DNA of 64,000 bases from assembly GCA_027972325.1 (NCBI GenBank), contig JAPMOS010000004.1, positions 124,001-188,000 of the forward strand, written 5' to 3'. Origin of the DNA: Paratrimastix pyriformis (Eukaryota > Preaxostyla > Paratrimastigidae). Numbering within the stretch: the first letter of the stretch is position 1; every line of letters begins with the position of its first letter. Position numbers and translations under genes: made by a program. This document shows positions 54,351 to 64,000 of this stretch, in pieces. Below the pieces are notes generated by a model. That model made no database searches. It was not told the DNA's origin and saw only the letters and a program-made list of their open reading frames with translations.

Positions 54351-57314
54351 TCACGATTCGAGGATGTCCAGGTCAGAAAGTGGGTTCGCTGGCGTGGACG
54401 GAACCGGCGCTGGTGGGTGCGGCACTGAGGTTGGGGCTGGCGGTGACGGAGGAGGGGGTGGCGACGGCGGCGGCGGCGGAGGAGGAGGAGGAGGGGGTGG
54501 CGGCGGAGGAGGAGGAGGGGGTGGCGGCGGAGGAGGAGGAGGTGATGGTGATGGTGGAGGCGGCAGGGAAGGCGGGAAAGAAGGCAGGGAAGAAGGGGGG
54601 GGTGGTAAAGGTGGCGAGATTGACAGGGAGGGGGGCCGTTGGCGAAGTTTGGCGAAGAGGGAAACGCCACTGGCCGTCGAGATGGCAGTCGCAGGAGTCG
54701 GAGCCAAGACCGAGACCGAGACCGGGGCAGGGGCAGGGGCAGGGGAGGGGGACGGGGACGGGGACGGGGGGTGGATCCCTTCCGACGGGTGAAGGCAGTT
54801 GAAGTAGTGGCGAGGGCTCTCGGCCGGGACGGTGAAGCGTTCGGCCTCGGCGCAGCTACCCGGACCCGTGGCTGGGCAGATTCCGCAAATGAAGAGGTGA
54901 GGCGGAGCGACGAACGAGCCGCAGACCCCGGATGCGCGAGAGGGTCTCCTGCCAGAGAGGGTTTTCCGAGAGCAAGGCGGCATGCCCCACAATGATCAAG
55001 TGGCGGCGGGCGCGGGTGATGGAGACGTTGAGGCGGGGTGGCGACACGATGAAGCCCAGCCGGTGGGTGCGGCAGGTGCTCATGATAATCAAGTCCTTCT
55101 CGTTCCCTGCAGAGAAGCCCGGCCCACACCCCAGTGAAAACCACGTCTCGATGGCGCCAGCCACGCGGACCTTGGAAGGCATCCACCGTCGAGACGTGGA
55201 TATCGAGGAGCCCCGCCGCGGCGATGGAGGCCGGGATTGGGGCGTTGGGGGCGGTGGGCATGGGGAGCATGAACCGCTCGGCGATGAGCTTCTTCAGCAG
55301 TGCGACCTGAGCCCGGTAGGGGGCAATCACCCCGATCGAGCACCCCGTGGGGGCGGGTAGGGACTCCAGTTGCTGGGCCAACGCGTGGACGAGCCCCGCA
55401 ATGACCTCGGCCTCCCCTGGGAGGAGACGGCAGGGGAGAGTGAGAGGCCGTAGGAAAGCGACGCAGACCCATATTGATGAAGGATCCCATCTGGTCGCTC
55501 ACCTCTCGGGTCTGGGTGCAATTGACGAAGAGGACCGGGGGCAGTCCGGCGATGAGGGGCGGCCGATCTGCGGCCGTCACTACGATGGCGGATCGGGAGA
55601 AAGGGGCTGGGTGCGGCGAAGAGCACAGGGTTTGGGTGGCGGACCGCCGTTGGACAGGAGGCCGCAGTAGAAGAGCTCGTTGGCCATGTTCGAGATGAGC
55701 GGGTGACACCGGAACTGGGTGCGGAGGATCACCGGGGCCGCCAGGCCAGCTTTGGCCAGCCGGAAGAAGAGCGTCTTGGCACCGATCGATTGGTCCTCCA
55801 GCAAGAAGCGCGGCACCACCAGCGGGTCCAGGGAGGCCAGGTCCCCAACGCGGGGCACCGGGTCGAGAATCTCGAGGCGCCCCTCGCGCCACACCAAAAC
55901 CACGCTGGAACGGGACAGAGACGAGAGTGTTGGTGGCGCCTGGCCGACGGGGATGGGAGCTGCACGGCGCCCTTGCGACGGGGCTTCTGTGCTACGCTCG
56001 GCTTCGAGAAGGGCCAGGTCGTCCTCTTCCTCGATCTGGGCTGCCACCGCGGGCGGAGGCCGGGGAGTTGCTGGCGCGGTTGCCGCGGCACCCATGAGGG
56101 CATTGTCGACATTGACGGGGGGGAGCTGGAGCGGGTCACCGACGCACAGGAGCCGGGCGCACGCCTGGTGGCCAAACAGGAGCTGATAGGGGAGGCTGAA
56201 ACGTTGAAACAAACCTTGGAACGAACGATCGGGAGCAAACTCATGGGCTCGGTCATTTGGCTGCACTCGTCCAGCAGCACGATCTGGAAAGAGGCCTGCG
56301 GTGGAGGGATGCAGAAGACGGCACAAAGGGCACGACATCAGACAGACCTGGTCCAAGACGGGGAGACTGCTCGCAACGCAGGTTGTGCCGACCACCCGAG
56401 CCCGAGCAGCGATGCCCATGGCTCGCCCCAGACGAATTTTACGTTTGGCCTCCTGAGCGGACCCCCGGAGAAATTTTGGTAAGGACAACGGCGAGGAGGG
56501 GCTAGCTGGCCAGACCTGAATGTAGCGAATCTCCTCCTCGATCCGCTTGTTTCGGAAAGAAGGGGGGACAGTCGTGGCACCCTCGCCAGAGCCCTCGCCG
56601 GAGCCCTTCGCTTCGATGGCCTCATCATCATCGTCCTCAGTGCGACCAGAGACGGCAGAGCTGAGGGACGAGGGGGCGGCCAGCCGAGAGAGGCCCGTCC
56701 TCTTGGGCTGGATGGAATGCAAAGCGCGGCCCGTCCGAAGTTGGCCGCTCCTTGTTTCCGCGTCTTTGGGCTGCTCCTCCTTGTCGTCGGTCCCTTTGCC
56801 CCGCTTTGGCAGCATCCCGAAAGGGTTTGTCCTGGAGAGGCTTTGAGGGCGAAGGGGGAGGGCAATCACAAGGCAGACCGTTTCTGGCGCCACTTCTGCA
56901 ACATGGCATCGAGATCGGCCAGGTCGCGGCTGGCCGAGTCCCGGGTGGTGCACACGTGGGGCAAGATGGGCTTGGCAATTTTGCGGAGAGATCCCACCCG
57001 GACAAAGTCAGTGAACCCATGTCGCAGCAGAGTCTGCAGTACCTGGTCGACGGCACAATTGGTTGCGCAGGCAAAGAGAATCCGCACTTGGGGCCCATCA
57101 ACCGCCTTGTCACGGGGCGGCTCAGGGGATGGCGAGGGCGCAGCTCGGTTCTCATTGTCTCCGTCGCTGTTCTCTTCCAGCGGAACCTCACCTCCGCTGC
57201 TGCTGGATTCGAACGGTGTTTTCGAGGCCGCGTGAAGATGAGGATCCTTTGTCTCGGTCACAGCTTCTGCTCCGTCTGTCGCTTCGTGGTTTGTGGCTGC
57301 GTCGTCTCCTTCCC

Positions 57315-57348
<34 letters not shown>

Positions 57349-59728
57349 GACGATCCGTCTTCGCCGAACCTTTGGAGAAGGGGTCTCTCCTTGTCGGGTT
57401 CCGCCGCAATCCAGGTGATTAGCCGGCTTGAGGTCCGCGAGCTTCGAGAGGAATACGATTGTCGCAGAGAGAAGGTGGCTCTTGCCCGATCCGTACACGC
57501 CGTGGACCAATACCACGTTCCGTCCGGTTCCTGGGGTGCGTGGCGGCTCACCGAAGCAGTGGAACCACGCGGCACACTGCCCAAGGACTCGTTGTTGGTC
57601 GGCTGTAAGCCCAAAACGCGTCACGGTCTCCTCCAGGAGGCACATGACCTGGGTGCGGGACACCTGGCCCAATTCGAAAGGGTCGCAGATGAGAGAACTC
57701 GCCGCGGAAGGTGGTGGGGTGCCTGGCGCAGCGTAAATGTGCGGCATGATGGGAATGGACAGGGTGGGCAGCAGTTTGAGAGCTTCCCACAATGCTAACT
57801 GAGAGAGGCCACTTGCTCCCCGCAAGGCGTCAACGAGGACACTCCGGTTTCGGTTGCTTCGATGTGACGCGTCCGAGTGTCGAGAGCGGGAACCGCAGTC
57901 ATCGGAGATGGACGCCGAGTCGATCGGGAAGACGCCTGGAGGGAGCTCACCCAGGGGAGCGATCTGCCAGAATGATGGTTCCAATGAAGCTGGAAAAGGA
58001 TGACTCGGACCTGGAGAAGGCCAGTCACGGAGGGACAGTGCCAAAGGGATTTTCCCACCATGACAAATGCTCGGCGGGGAGGTGAGGCAGTGGCTTCACC
58101 AGTGGAGATTGTGGGTTGGACCGGAGAGACCGCAGGATCAAAGGTCGGGGTCGAGGAGAACACCCACAAATCATCTATTAGGAAAGAGGTCAACGTGGTT
58201 GCCGCGAGAACAAGAGCAGGCAAACCTTTCTGGTACTCGCTGTTGGCCAGTCGTTTGCTGGGGTCGAGCTTCAGGTAAAACACCGTCTCTTCGTGGACCG
58301 TCTCGTGTCCGTCGGGCGCAGGGGAAGGTGATTGTGAGGGAGCTGCTCCCGGGGCGGACTCGGGCGGAGTGATGGTGCGTTTGGTCTTGATCAGTTCGCA
58401 GCCACAGTGTAAGAGGAGCCCATTCGAACGAAAGAAGAGCTCTCGTGAAAGCGGATTGCCGAAGTCGACCGAACTGCAGCGGCAAAATGACAACAATGGG
58501 GAGGGGAAGATCGGAGAGACCTTGCCGAGAGTTCAGCCCAGCGGAAATAGTCACAGCGGCCAGTCGGGCACGCGTAAAACCAGCGCCCCTTATTTTTCCC
58601 CTCCTTTTTGACGCATTGAAGGCGCGGCTGGCCGTGGGGGCATGCAGGTATGGTCGGGGCCGTGCCCGGGAGGAGTTCTTCCGAGCCACCGGGTGTGTTG
58701 AGCTTCAGGCCACGTTGGTAGGCAGCAAAGAAACGTTGGGCCAGAGATAGGAGTTCCTTATGGAAATCTTGGAGCAATGCGCGACTCCACACGCCAACGT
58801 ATTCCTCCAATGTCGCGAAGCAGTCGGGAATTGGCACACGGTTGTGAGGATCGCGTCGCGAAGAGCACAAGGCACGGGTTGGGAAGAGAAAATTGGCTGA
58901 TTCGTCAAAATGCCCACCTTGAAGCGGGCTGACGAAGCCAGGGCGTTTTGGTGGCGGAGGCTGCATCTTGGAGAGGCCCGGATGCCGTTGGGGAGCCGAC
59001 GAATTTGGGAGGATGTGTGGCAAGCCCTGAGTTGGGGCAGCTTGAAGTGGCCGATGAAGTTGGGGTTGGGGAGCTTGTTGAAGTGCCAATTGAGAGGGTC
59101 GGCACAATCCAATGCGTCGCCTTGGGGCCGCCATTGCAGCAGGGGCTGGAGAGACTGTGTTGGATGGCACGGGCTGTTGTTGTGGAGGATCACTAGAAGA
59201 AAAGGAAAGGAGGCAGACAGTGAAGCCCCGGACGAAAGACTACTGCACGGTACTCAGCTTTTCTTCCCACCACACACTCAGCCGGATCCATGTCCGAGTC
59301 AACCAGCGCCAGAGTGCGGGCGAGAGCATGACGAAGTAAGGTTCTCCCACATGGAGCCACAGTCTCTCCATTTGCAACCACACAAAAAAGGCGGCCAGCG
59401 CAAACCTCCGAAGGACTGCGAGAGGTCCTTGATCGGCAGGATGACATTCCGAATCGATCTGAACATGGTGGCCAGGCAGGGCAATTTCTCCGCCGACTTC
59501 GATATCAGTCGCTCCACGAAGGACAGTTTCAATAATTTTACGATCAGAGTCTCGAAGAACCATTCGACGGTTCTCGGAGACTGTTAAAAACCCATCTGAT
59601 TCACGATTCAAGAGATGAGAGAGTGAACGTGGATCAGATTTGAAAAGACCATTCCATGATTTGATGCGCTTTGCGGTGGTTTTTTTCGCCCAAAGGACCT
59701 GGAACTCTCGATCTGGAACTCGCGACAT
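54351..59728 (-). CDS. ZGRF1: ZGRF1-type DNA helicase (DUF2439 + GRF zinc finger + UPF1-like SF1 helicase)
   Basis: ZGRF1 is a 5'-3' helicase of homologous recombination and crosslink repair. The ATG at 59728 opens MSRVPDREFQVLWAKKTTAK, matching DUF2439, with VLRGATDIEVGGEIALPGHH after it. A Pro/Gln-rich linker follows, then a GRF zinc finger (ACPHGQPRLQCVKKEGKNKG, RWFYACPTGRCDYFRW). The helicase core has Walker A (HGVYGSGKSHLL), LFACATNCAVDQVL, VVGTTCVASS, the motif II variant VLLDECSQMTEP, LCVGDPLQLPPV, LRTQFRCHPLISNMANELFY, GVIAPYRAQVALL, STVDAFQG and LNVSITRARRHLIIVG. A run of about 11 Asp lies in the core at 57314-57348. The last exon, after a GTCTG donor, adds a Pro tail with a long polyproline run to a TGA at 54353-54351. 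It has about 15 introns. Confidence 0.88.
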
Positions 59729-59770
59729 CAGCTTTCGCCGCCGGCCATTTCAAAAAAACGACCCCAGGCC
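59729..59770. promoter_or_regulatory. 42-bp divergent start region, ZGRF1 / nucleoredoxin-like
   Basis: The shortest of the ten divergent gaps. It contains a 7-base A run and no TATA-like box. Either transcription starts overlap the coding starts or both messages have very short leaders. Confidence 0.5.
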
Positions 59771-61330
59771 ATGTCGACTGAAAACAAGTTTGTACTCCAT
59801 TTGGACTCTCTGCTTCGGAAGGGGGCATCCGGCGAGTCGGTCCCATGTGAACCATCCGTTCTTCAGGGTGCTTTCGTCCTCTTTCTCGTTGTCGACAAAG
59901 AGCACTTTGATGATAATGTCGTCGTCAAAATCCGGAGACTCCACGAGCGGATCTCCACTCGGGTCAAGGCAGAGGTGGTCATTGTTCCTTACGATATTCA
60001 AGATGAAGATTTCCAACAATATTTCGACAAGGCTCCTGCCGGTTGGTATGGCATTCCTTTCTCGAGCCAGAAGAAGGACGAGCTTGTGGAAGAGCTGACC
60101 CTCGGCGTCGCTGATGAAACTGCTCTGGGTCTGCATTTTATCGGAACGTGTTTCCCCCTTCACACTCCTTCAGTCGTGGGAGCCCCTGATGGGGCCGTGC
60201 TCACTCGCTTGGGGAACATCGCGCTTGCGACTGATCCGGAGGGCAATCGCTTCCCCTGGTCTGCCTCTTCGACCACCGAAGGACAAAATACTGACGCGCA
60301 TTCGTAGGGTTGAGACCCCTGTTTACGACCCCGAACTGTGGCTGCCCCTGGCCCATCAGTTCCCGGCTCTCCTCGCCCTTCCGCCGACCGCGGCTGATGT
60401 ACCTGCATTCAAAGAGGCGTTGGAACCCGCAGCACAGGCAGACTTCGAGTCGATGGCGGACTTTCTGAAGACAGAGGCGCGTGCAGCCTTCGACGAGCTC
60501 AGCAACCGCCTGTGCGAGGCCTTGGGTCGGTGCCCACCCCCCCCCCCCCCCCCCCCCCACCTCCATGCCAGCACATCCGATGATAATAAAAATAATGACG
60601 TGCCCAAACCAGGCGATGGCATCGACATGCTGATGCAAGACGACGGCGAGATGATGGCTGCCATGGGGATGGAGGCCCGGCCGCTGCCACCCAAGGCCAC
60701 CGCCACCAGCAGCGGTCCTGCCGCCACGGCCGCGGCCCCAGCGGACGACCTGGACCTTGCGATCACAGGCCGGGCCATCCCGCCCAGCCGGCAGGGCCCC
60801 GTTGCCGCTCCCGACCTCGCTGGCCTGTCCCTGACCGGGACAGCCATCCGCAAGACCGGCGCACCCGCAGCGACGACGGTCTGGCAGCCCTCTTCCGTAC
60901 AAGTAGGGCCACAACTCGATCTTTGCAGCCTTCGTTGGTCGTCAGCGGCTCGAAGCCTGCGTCTGTCAAGCCTGCTGTGGCTGCAAAGCCCGCCGCCAAG
61001 CCTGCCGCCAAGCCTGCCGTCAAGCCTGCCGTCAAGCCTGCCGTCAAGCCTGCCGCCAAAGCATCTGTCCCGGCCAAACCTGCCCCCGCCAAGCCCACTC
61101 CGGCCAAGCCCGCTCCGATGAAGCCCGCTGCTGCGAAACACACTGCCCCGGCCAAGCCTGCGCACGCTCCTGAGGTGTCGCACACCTGTGACGAGTGTGG
61201 AGGAGAAGAAGAAATTTTCGCCAAGGACGGCGATGAGGGCGCCGAGGAAGTCCGGCCTCCTGAGGACGAGGGCGACGGTCTGGATTATCCACTTCCCCCC
61301 CTTTGGCATGGTCACACTTCCCCTTGCATT

Positions 61331-61362
<32 letters not shown>

Positions 61363-61744
61363 AACCATGGTCGCCCCTTTCAGATGAGGCCCCGGGCCAC
61401 GATGAGGGCGAGGAGCTGATCGCCTCCGACGAGACCGAGGCCCGTCGTTTCCTGAAGTACTTCGTGGTGGACCCTCAGGCCGGCCCTCACACCCAGAGGC
61501 TGCACCAGTGGTTCCTCTCTCATTGCCCCAGTCTGCTGTTGCTCCCTCGTCTTGTTCGGTTGGTTACCGGCTTCTTCTTCTCCTCAGCCGGAATGCCCGC
61601 CGCCTTCATCATCCAGGGGAAGGATTGGTGCGCCTACGACGGGCCCATGCCGCCTACTCCTGCCTCAGTCGAGGATTGGGTGGCAAGGTGGAAGGCGGGA
61701 CGCGTTTCCTCGATGGCCGTAGAGAAGCTTCCGACCCTTGAATG
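59771..61744 (+). CDS. Nucleoredoxin/thioredoxin-like protein with Lys-Pro-Ala repeat linker
   Basis: ATG 59771 opens MSTENKFVLHLDSLLRKG. The first 180 residues follow the nucleoredoxin pattern: GAFVLFLVVDKEHFDD, VVIVPYDIQDEDFQQYF, GWYGIPFSSQKKDELVEEL, then VVGAPDGAVLTRLGNIAL and DPEGNRFPW. I see no WCxxC active site in the expected place, so redox activity is doubtful. A GTCTG intron restores FPWVETPVYDPELW. A helical region and an intron with a 22-base C run follow. Then comes a basic linker with many KPA units encoded by a 12-base tandem repeat (60966-61075), then CDECGGEEE. The C-terminal exons encode DETEARRFLKYFVVD and AAFIIQGKDWCAYDGPMPP, ending at 61744. One intron holds a 30-base C run, the longest here. 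Confidence 0.75.
60966..61075 (+). repeat. 12-bp coding tandem repeat (Lys-Pro-Ala units)
   Basis: About eight near-identical 12-base copies encoding KPA(A/V). Similar degenerate units continue to about 61160. The result resembles histone H1 tails, a basic disordered spacer. Confidence 0.88.
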
Positions 61745-62072
61745 ACGGCATTGGCTCCGCTGAGAGGCATCCTGTGGATTCGCGAGGACGTAGACGAAGA
61801 GAAACGGCCTTCGCGCCGGGCGTTACACGATCCGATGGGGGCCCTGGGCCTAATGACCTTGTGGTGGGCCCTCTTCGGCCGGGGTTGTTGTGCCGTGCGG
61901 AGCCCCAGTGGGGGGGTGCCTTGTGTCAGGGGCGCCCATCGGCCCACCCTGTTGCTGCGCAGGGACATCGGGGCCAGGTTGTCCACCGAGAGGGCCTGCA
62001 GTGTGGCACGTCCCCGTGACAACCGGGACCGCGCGGCAGGGCTGCCCGTGGTAGATAGCTCGACGTCGGGTG

Positions 62073-62126
62073 GTCTTCCCGGCTTCCCGGCTTCCCGGCT
62101 TCCCGGCTTCCCGGCTTCCCGGCTTC
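62073..62126. repeat. 8-bp minisatellite CTTCCCGG
   Basis: About 6.5 perfect copies of CTTCCCGG on the plus strand, ending at CTTCCACC. It lies in the unresolved region downstream of H4. Confidence 0.88.
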
Positions 62127-62443
62127 CACCCTTGTGATGGTCACGTCCACGAGCGTCATCTTCTGGCCCCGGGGTGTATGATCCCCGCCTGGTGCGCACA
62201 TACGCCTTCTGGTGGCCGTTTCTTCCAGTCAGGGTGGGGGGACGTGCATCATCAACACAGTGCATCATCAACACAATAGCTTCCTCCCGTCGAGCCGCCA
62301 TAGTGGCCTTACCAGCGCCGGTGTCATCCCGCACACCGTCCGTTCGCCTGTCTATTTTTTTGCTCGGAGACACTTCAACGAGATGGAATACGTTAGCTGA
62401 GCAAATTCGCGATCCGCAGAAGAGGTGAATTTCAAGAGGAGAG

Positions 62444-62461
62444 GGGCGTTAAAAAACGCCC
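62444..62461 (-). terminator. Histone-type 3' stem-loop downstream of H4
   Basis: On the minus strand the sequence is GGGCGTT-TTTT-AACGCCC: a perfect 7-bp stem with a four-U loop, 47 bases past the H4 stop. The core GGCGUU-UUUU-AACGCC has the size and layout of the replication-dependent histone mRNA stem-loop (6-bp stem closed by U-A, U-rich tetraloop), with one departure from consensus (G in place of a pyrimidine at stem position 4). Confidence 0.72.
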
Positions 62462-62508
62462 TGAGAGGAGGGAAGGAGATGAGAGGTTGAAGATGATGTT
62501 GGAGCATC

Positions 62509-62932
<424 letters not shown>

Positions 62933-63302
62933 GGCCCGCAGGGCGCCAAAGTGCCCGCCCGTCGACATCTGGGTTCGGGAGGCTGTCCCCGCTGATCGTT
63001 CCCGACTGTCCATACACCCCCTCTGCCCTCGTTGAACTTCGTCTGATTTTTTTCCCCTCCCCCACACCAACACATTTCGATTTATCGCCCCATCACCTGT
63101 GATAAAAGATGCAGCGATCCGGCAATCCAAAAAAGGAGCACGGAAAGGCAGCAAAATAATGCGCACCTTCGATGGACATTCGACCAGTTATTCAATGAGA
63201 CAAGAATTGTGACCGCCGAAAAAAATACACCGAAACAATAAACTGTTGTGTGGAATACAAATAGGAGAAGAAAACACTGTTCCCCAACCACATCGCTTTG
63301 AG
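62933..63302. other. Upstream region of H4 / 3' flank of glycerol kinase
   Basis: The part nearest H4 is GC-rich. From about 63040 to 63300 it is markedly richer in A and T, with short A runs near 63130, 63150 and 63220. No coding frame with support. Confidence 0.5.
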
Positions 63303-64000
63303 TTAGTCGTGTTTTCGGGGAACCTCCGGAGATGGATGATGTTCGTCATCTTCCACCTCTGGGTCCGTCGTCAAGTCGAGCCATCCGATGGACCGTTCCA
63401 CGGCCCGATTCCAGCACCGCCAAGCGCGTTCGCGAACTTTTTCGGTGATGGCCGGAGTGAAGCGTTGGGCGAGGTGGGATGCCGTGCGGGTCTCGATGTC
63501 CGCGGTGCTGGTGCAAAAGCCGGTGGCCAGCGCGGCGGCAAAGGCAGTCCCCATGGCGGTGGTCTCCACGCAAGCAGGCCGGACGACCTGGGTGCCGAGG
63601 AGATCGGCCTGCCACTGCATCAAAAAGCCATCCTCGGAGGCACCGCCATCGACCCGCAGCAGGCGCAGCTTGACGCCCGAGTCCTGTTCCATGGCCTCGA
63701 GCACCTCGCGGGTCTGGAAGCAGATGGCCTCCTCCACGGCGCGGGCCACGTGGGCCTTGGTGGTGAACTGCGACATGCCGATGACCAGCCTGCGCGACAC
63801 AAAGAAGCCCAATCAGAACGGCGGCTCCCAAGAAGCGAGGGAGGGGCGAACGCCCCCTCCTAGGGCGGGGTCTGACGGACCCCCGAGCATCCTCGCGCCA
63901 ACGGGGGGCGAAAAGGCCCGAGAAGGCGGGCACGAAGTAGACCCCGCCCGTGTCGGGGACCGACGAGGCCAGCGGGCCGATGTCGCGGGGGCTCGGGATG
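63303..64000 (-). CDS. glpK: Glycerol kinase, C-terminal part (gene enters from the right edge)
   Basis: Phosphorylates glycerol to glycerol-3-phosphate (FGGY kinase family). The edge exon reads [20 protein letters not shown] and [20 protein letters not shown], the family ATPase region. An intron opening GTCCG at about 63880 joins it to [20 protein letters not shown], then [60 protein letters not shown] and the end at 63303 (TAA). These are the conserved ADP-binding and signature segments of FGGY kinases. The N-terminal half lies outside the window. The C-terminus has a short acidic and His-rich tail ([12 protein letters not shown]) not typical of bacterial GlpK. Confidence 0.92.

Larger units (their letters stand above)
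61745..62508. other. Unresolved region; possible small minus-strand gene
   Basis: Between the nucleoredoxin-like stop and the H4 stop. Minus-strand fragments such as KMTLVDVTITR (near 62160) and LQALSVDNLAPMSLRSNRVG (near 61990-61930) look protein-like. An intron opening GTGGA could span the 8-base CTTCCCGG array between them, but I found no convincing start, family or full splice chain. A plus-strand frame from 61742 also stays open. A CATCATCAACACA direct repeat lies at 62248-62276. Confidence 0.3.

Overview
This is a gene-dense nuclear window from a eukaryote. Nearly every gene is split by short introns, mostly about 45-250 bases, and I assembled each gene by joining open frames across GT..AG junctions. 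The gene set fits a free-living, probably flagellated heterotrophic protist: a DUF4795/QRICH2-like coiled-coil protein, an RWP-RK protein, a plant-type SR protein, a Hippo-like kinase, PTEN, Pol III, histone H4 and glycerol kinase. A GC-rich metamonad-like flagellate would fit, but I cannot name the organism. I found no transposon, retroelement, rRNA, tRNA or CRISPR array.

Layout, left to right. 1-587 (-) membrane protein cut by the edge; 691-6582 (+) NRDE2; 6779-9496 (-) RasGEF protein; 9612-10848 (-) Pro-rich protein with a zinc-binding tail; 10957-12313 (+) MST/Hippo-like kinase; 12386-13208 (-) Nudix hydrolase; 13278-16159 (+) FLVCR-like transporter; 16931-18710 (-) SR splicing factor; 18870-25585 (-) RNA polymerase III largest subunit; 25674-27916 (+) DDX49/Dbp8 helicase; 28236-29541 (+) RWP-RK protein; 30220-32878 (-) possible M1AP-like protein; 32966-34206 (+) Ras-like GTPase; 34751-36814 (-) Pro/Ala-rich protein; 36883-37874 (-) LRR protein; 37939-38366 (+) small Lys/Pro/Ala-rich protein; 38536-39399 (-) cytidylate kinase; 39507-40346 (+) phosphatidylinositol synthase; 40567-41498 (-) possible axonemal protein; 41854-42630 (-) secreted Cys-rich protein; 42731-45948 (+) DUF4795-like coiled coil; 46121-46502 (-) small zinc protein; 46824-47760 (-) mannose-6-phosphate-receptor-like protein; 47849-49080 (+) WDR83; 49320-54004 (+) a PTEN-SH3-Pro-rich fusion; 54351-59728 (-) ZGRF1 helicase; 59771-61744 (+) nucleoredoxin-like protein; 62509-62873 (-) histone H4; 63303-64000 (-) glycerol kinase, cut by the right edge.

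Three genome-scale traits stand out. First, almost every intron I could place begins GTCTG, GTCCG, GTCGG or GTTTG instead of GTRAGT, and the commonest form is complementary to the ACAGA box of U6 snRNA. Second, introns often carry pure C runs of 14-30 bases on the sense strand. Third, ten gene pairs start back to back with only 42-108 bases between their ATG codons.

Functionally the window mixes RNA metabolism (NRDE2, SR factor, Pol III, DDX49, WDR83), signalling (RasGEF, a Ras-like GTPase, MST-like kinase, PTEN fusion, phosphatidylinositol synthase) and genome maintenance (ZGRF1, H4). Phosphatidylinositol synthase makes the parent lipid of the PTEN substrates. I see no operon-like grouping beyond the shared divergent promoters.
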